This document shows positions 7,188-9,353 of a DNA stretch of 9,353 nt, piece after piece (position 1 is the first letter of the stretch; each line of letters opens with the position of its first letter). The stretch comes from Candidatus Zixiibacteriota bacterium (GTDB taxonomy: Bacteria > Zixibacteria > MSB-5A5 > GN15 > PGXB01): positions 1 to 9,353 of the forward strand of contig QNAH01000082.1 of assembly GCA_003641425.1 (NCBI GenBank). The letters run 5' to 3'. The position numbers and the translations under genes are program-made. The notes under the pieces are model-generated. The model was not told where the DNA came from and searched no databases. It saw only the letters and a program-made list of their open reading frames with translations.

Positions 7188-8201
7188 ATGCCAATAAAGA
7201 TTGACAGGATTGATAAGATAACGGGTAATATCGGAAAAGCAAGGATATTAATTCTCGGCGATATCATGCTCGATGAATATCTCCATGGACAGGTCAACCG
7301 GATTTCTCCCGAAGCGCCGGTACCGGTAGTCGAAATCGCCCACGAACAACTCAGCCTCGGAGGCGCCGCCAATGTCGCCAATAATATAGTCTCGCTTGGA
7401 AATACACCCATTTTAATCGGGACCGTCGGGCAGGATGACGCCTCCATTAAACTGGCTCAACTGCTTAAAGAAAAAGGCATTTCGCGCGATTACCTGATCG
7501 ATGACCAGAGCCGCCGGACGACCATTAAAACCCGAATAATCGCCCATTCTCAGCAGGTCGTCAGGGCCGATCGCGAGGACGCGGTCGAGGTCTCGAAAGA
7601 GATCGAAAACAGGATTTTGAACAAATTCAACTCCGTCATCGACGAGATCGACGGGGTTATAATCTCCGATTATGGCAAAGGCGTCGTGACCGCTTCGCTC
7701 CTTGAACAGGTCATCCCCGCCTGCCGGGAGAAAAATATCTTTGTCGGTGTCGATCCCAAAGAAAGCTACTTTTTCAGATACAAAAAAGTCTCGGTGGTTA
7801 CACCGAATCATCACGAGGCCGGCTTTGTGGCCGGGCGGCGGATTAAAAACGATGCCGACCTGCGCCGGGTCGGAAAATTCCTGCTTGAAAAACTGGAATC
7901 CGATTCGATCCTCATCACCCGCGGCGAAAAGGGCATGGCCCTGTTCAGCGCCAACGGCGATATCGACTATTTCCCGACCGTGGCCAAAAAAGTGTTCGAT
8001 GTCACCGGCGCCGGTGACACGGTGGTCGCCGCCTTTGTCTCGGCGGTCGCCGCCGAAGCCGATCTCAAAGAAGCGACCGAGCTGGCCAACTGCGCCGCCG
8101 GAATCGTTGTCGGTGAAATCGGAACCGCCACCGTGACAAAAACAGTCCTGACTGAGGAATTAAAGCACAGTTTTGCCAACGGCGATGATTTCGCCGCATA
8201 A
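7188..8201 (+). CDS. rfaE1: D-glycero-beta-D-manno-heptose-7-phosphate kinase (PfkB family, single domain)
   Basis: Phosphorylates heptose 7-phosphate at C1 in the ADP-heptose pathway for the lipopolysaccharide inner core; cytoplasmic. The protein has 337 residues from the ATG at 7188, corresponding to the N-terminal kinase domain of bifunctional HldE without the nucleotidyltransferase domain. Diagnostic segments: LGDIMLDEYLHG, RISPEAPVPVVE, the ribokinase signature GGAANVANNI (58-67), IISDYGKGVV, VDPKESYFFRYK, VTPNHHEA, and DVTGAGDTVVAAF with catalytic Asp277. These match HldE closely rather than sugar kinases in general. The longer reading from TTG at 7149 is rejected because it overlaps the -10 element. 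The Shine-Dalgarno is weak. The partner cytidylyl/adenylyltransferase (HldC/RfaE2) must lie elsewhere. It is first in a two-gene unit with the CoA-binding protein. Confidence 0.92.
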   Translation: MPIKIDRIDKITGNIGKARILILGDIMLDEYLHGQVNRISPEAPVPVVEIAHEQLSLGGAANVANNIVSLGNTPILIGTVGQDDASIKLAQLLKEKGISRDYLIDDQSRRTTIKTRIIAHSQQVVRADREDAVEVSKEIENRILNKFNSVIDEIDGVIISDYGKGVVTASLLEQVIPACREKNIFVGVDPKESYFFRYKKVSVVTPNHHEAGFVAGRRIKNDADLRRVGKFLLEKLESDSILITRGEKGMALFSANGDIDYFPTVAKKVFDVTGAGDTVVAAFVSAVAAEADLKEATELANCAAGIVVGEIGTATVTKTVLTEELKHSFANGDDFAA

Positions 8202-8217
8202 ATGCGCCTAAACGTTT

Positions 8218-8658
8218 ATGAAAGACGCTGTCAAAAAATTCGTCCAGTCTAAAACAATTGCCTTTTACGGCGCTTCACCGGGCGGCAAAAAATTCGGCAA
8301 TGCTGTTTATAAAACCCTCCGCAAAAACGATTACAACCTTATCCCCGTCCATCCGACAGCCGATACCATCGAGGGCGATAAGGCTTATAGCAATCCCGAA
8401 TCGCTTCCGGTCAAACCTGAAGCCGCCTTTATATGCATGAAACCGGATAAGGCCGAAACGGTCATCGATCAACTGGCGGAAGGCGGTATCAAACGAATCT
8501 GGTTTCAGCAGGGCGCCGATTTCGCCAATGCCATAAAAAAGGCCGAGGCGGCCGGTATCGAGACAGTCAGCGGCAAGTGTATCCTCATGTATGCCGAACC
8601 GGTGACCGGCCTCCACGCCTTCCACCGCTGGCTCTGGAAGCTGCTCGGGAAATACTGA
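8218..8658 (+). CDS. CoA-binding domain protein (YccU-like)
   Basis: Single Rossmann-type CoA_binding_2 protein of 146 residues, the usual family length. The nucleotide-binding start is IAFYGASPGGKKFGNAVY (14-31), followed by the family features YNLIPVHPTADTIEG, AYSNPESLP, AAFICMKPDKAETVIDQ, IKRIWFQQGA and a conserved Cys in GKCILMYAEPV. Relatives bind CoA or an acyl-CoA through the CoA-binding domain also found in succinyl-CoA synthetase; the cellular role is not known. It lies 16 nt after the kinase stop in the same direction, probably cotranscribed. The ATG at 8218 has no good Shine-Dalgarno sequence, so it may depend on coupling to the upstream gene. No signal peptide. Confidence 0.87.
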   Translation: MKDAVKKFVQSKTIAFYGASPGGKKFGNAVYKTLRKNDYNLIPVHPTADTIEGDKAYSNPESLPVKPEAAFICMKPDKAETVIDQLAEGGIKRIWFQQGADFANAIKKAEAAGIETVSGKCILMYAEPVTGLHAFHRWLWKLLGKY

Positions 8659-8666
8659 TTCTATCA

Positions 8667-8756
8667 TCAGGTCCACATAAAAGCCATTTTCCGGCAGAGG
8701 CAGACAATCATCAATACGGCTAATATTAAACAAAGCCAAATATTCGACATAATCAT
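8667..8756 (-). CDS. Possible small hydrophobic protein (29 codons), uncertain
   Basis: A hand-read ORF of 29 codons (ATG at 8754-8756, TGA at 8667-8669), convergent with the CoA-binding gene. It encodes a hydrophobic run (IWLCLILAVLMIVCLC) followed by RK, the pattern of a single membrane helix. There is no Shine-Dalgarno sequence and no recognised family. In AT-rich DNA such a run can arise by chance. An alternative start is the ATG two codons downstream. Confidence 0.25.
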   Translation of the reverse strand: MIMSNIWLCLILAVLMIVCLCRKMAFMWT

Positions 8757-8783
8757 TTTTAATTTATCGACTTATGGGAAAAT

Positions 8784-8807
8784 GGGTTTGATACCCCTAA
8801 TTTTTTT
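8784..8807 (+). terminator. Weak candidate terminator downstream of the kinase-CoA-binding unit
   Basis: A short stem (GGGT 8784-8787, ACCC 8793-8796) with a 5-nt loop is followed by CTAA and seven T (8801-8807). The stem has only 4 bp, so efficiency would be low. It lies 125 nt beyond the CoA-binding stop. No better terminator is seen between 8659 and 8784. Confidence 0.3.
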
Positions 8808-8904
8808 AATGCTCTTGTGTGTATCTTCCCGAGAGCTTTGGGTTTAGGTTTGATTTTAAGGTAGAATAAAAACTTTCAGGGCACGATATATCTTATTATT
8901 ATTG

Positions 8905-9039
8905 TCAGCGATAGATCATATCTGCCCCAATTTTACGAAATTCACTATAATTGCCATAAATAAAACAACCTTCAGGTACATTGCACTCTCTACATAAGCG
9001 CCCATATTCCTGATTATCACCGATTTTGTAATGAAATTG
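8905..9039 (-). pseudogene. Possible C-terminal gene remnant (44 codons, no start codon)
   Basis: Read by hand on the minus strand, the frame is open from a TAA at 9040-9042 to a TGA at 8905-8907 and has no ATG, GTG or TTG near its upstream end. The predicted peptide contains EYGRLCRECNVPEGCFIYGN and then YSEFRKIGADMIYR. Its mixed, protein-like composition, with three Cys (CREC, then EGC), is unlike the low-complexity translation of the other frames. This suggests the tail of a degraded gene. I do not recognise the family, and a chance open frame of 44 codons is possible. Confidence 0.3.
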
Positions 9040-9060
9040 TTAGGTGGGTAATTTCCGATA

Positions 9061-9263
9061 GGCAGGAGTCCTGCGCTCCTGACATTTCATGCGAAGCATG
9101 AAAATAATATTAAGCGACATTAAAGATGGCAGGAGTCATCGCGAAAGACGGGATCTTCGACCGGAGATTTCTTCCGAGGATTGTCAGTCCTGGTAGGTCG
9201 AAACCCCCGTCTTCGATCCTGCAAAGGATCGAAGATGCCGAGCAAAGCGAGGCAGGTTTCGAC
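9061..9263. repeat. Cluster of inverted repeats (palindromic intergenic element)
   Basis: Several hairpins lie in about 200 nt: CAGGAG/CTCCTG (9063-9068, 9076-9081); TTTCATGC/GCATGAAA (9085-9092, 9096-9103); an imperfect AGGATT/AGTCCT pair (about 9178-9192); an 11-bp stem with GCAA loop (9210-9220, 9225-9235); and outer arms GTCGAAACC (9197-9205) and GGTTTCGAC (9255-9263) enclosing it. GGCAGGAGTC also recurs directly at 9061-9070 and 9128-9137. It encodes no transposase. It resembles a REP- or MITE-like dispersed element, or several nested in one another. Confidence 0.65.
9210..9235. repeat. Perfect 11-bp hairpin with GCAA tetraloop
   Basis: TCTTCGATCCT (9210-9220) and AGGATCGAAGA (9225-9235) pair perfectly around GCAA, a stable GNRA loop in the plus-strand RNA. 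It sits inside the 9-bp outer arms at 9197-9205 and 9255-9263. There is no T-tract after it on either strand, so it is not an ordinary terminator. Confidence 0.7.
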
Positions 9264-9266
9264 ATC

Positions 9267-9335
9267 TTAGTCCTCATTCCCCATAATCTCCTGCAATCTC
9301 GACGACACCCCAATCACCCGTATAATAACCTTCAT
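9267..9335 (-). CDS. Short ORF with good ribosome binding site, possibly a truncated gene start
   Basis: An ORF of 22 codons on the minus strand (ATG at 9333-9335, TAA at 9267-9269) is preceded by GGGAGA about 8 nt upstream, one of the better Shine-Dalgarno matches in the window. The peptide begins MKVIIRVIGVSSRLQEIMG, like the first strand and helix of a Rossmann-type enzyme. It stops 4 nt before the outer arm of the repeat cluster. It may be a gene interrupted or decayed at that point, or a short unrelated ORF. The family is not recognised. Confidence 0.35.
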   Translation of the reverse strand: MKVIIRVIGVSSRLQEIMGNED

Positions 9336-9353
9336 CTGAATATCTCCCGAATG

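Larger units (their letters stand above)
8659..9060. other. AT-rich intergenic stretch without an intact long gene
   Basis: About 400 nt with markedly lower GC than the flanking genes. It holds only the doubtful 29-codon ORF (8667-8756), a weak terminator (8784-8807) and the protein-like fragment at 8905-9039. No RNA gene is recognisable. Confidence 0.6.

Noticed and set aside
8275..8739. 154-codon ORF on the minus strand opposite the CoA-binding gene
   Set aside because: It is mostly antisense to a clear family member and matches no recognised family; its openness reflects the codon use of the real gene.
9110..9313. 67-codon ORF on the minus strand across the repeat cluster
   Set aside because: It reads through the inverted repeats, has odd composition, and its frame differs from the short ORF with a proper ribosome binding site.

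Overview
The window looks like chromosomal DNA from a Gram-negative (diderm) bacterium of moderate GC content. A heptose-phosphate kinase points to lipopolysaccharide core synthesis, and a membrane-fusion (HlyD-type) domain fits a two-membrane envelope. Several start sites lack a clear Shine-Dalgarno sequence, and the intergenic DNA carries GC-rich palindromes. Together these would suit an uncultured lineage of the FCB type (for example Zixibacteria). That placement is inference, not something the sequence proves. No rRNA, tRNA, CRISPR array or transposase gene was seen.

Region 1 (1-2215, minus strand) is a housekeeping operon read right to left: a TPR protein, an M24B Xaa-Pro peptidase, then accB, which runs off the left edge (accC would be expected beyond it). 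A good sigma70-type promoter (TTGACT, 17 nt, TATTCT) lies just upstream of the TPR gene. The TPR stop and the peptidase start are only 4 nt apart, and the peptidase ribosome binding site lies in the last codons of the TPR gene.

Region 2 (2238-4907, minus strand) is the most unusual part. A 780-residue protein joins a PqqD-like N-terminal domain, a membrane-embedded M50 (site-2 protease type) metallopeptidase and a HlyD-like adaptor with a long coiled coil. It has its own promoter, and a 69-residue zinc-ribbon membrane protein lies upstream. No precursor peptide, radical SAM enzyme or ABC transporter is visible nearby.

Region 3 (4962-7096, minus strand) is a two-gene unit: a DUF3467 protein overlapping by 8 nt a GH57 1,4-alpha-glucan branching enzyme, closed by a strong palindromic terminator.

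Region 4 (7122-8658, plus strand) is transcribed divergently from Region 3: heptose-7-phosphate kinase (hldE1/rfaE1 type), followed after 16 nt by a small CoA-binding Rossmann protein.

Region 5 (8659-9353) has no intact long gene. It holds an AT-rich stretch with a possible 29-codon hydrophobic ORF and a protein-like 44-codon fragment without a start codon. Then follows a dense cluster of inverted repeats and a 22-codon ORF with a good ribosome binding site that ends at the edge of the repeat cluster. It looks like a decayed or repeat-invaded intergenic site.
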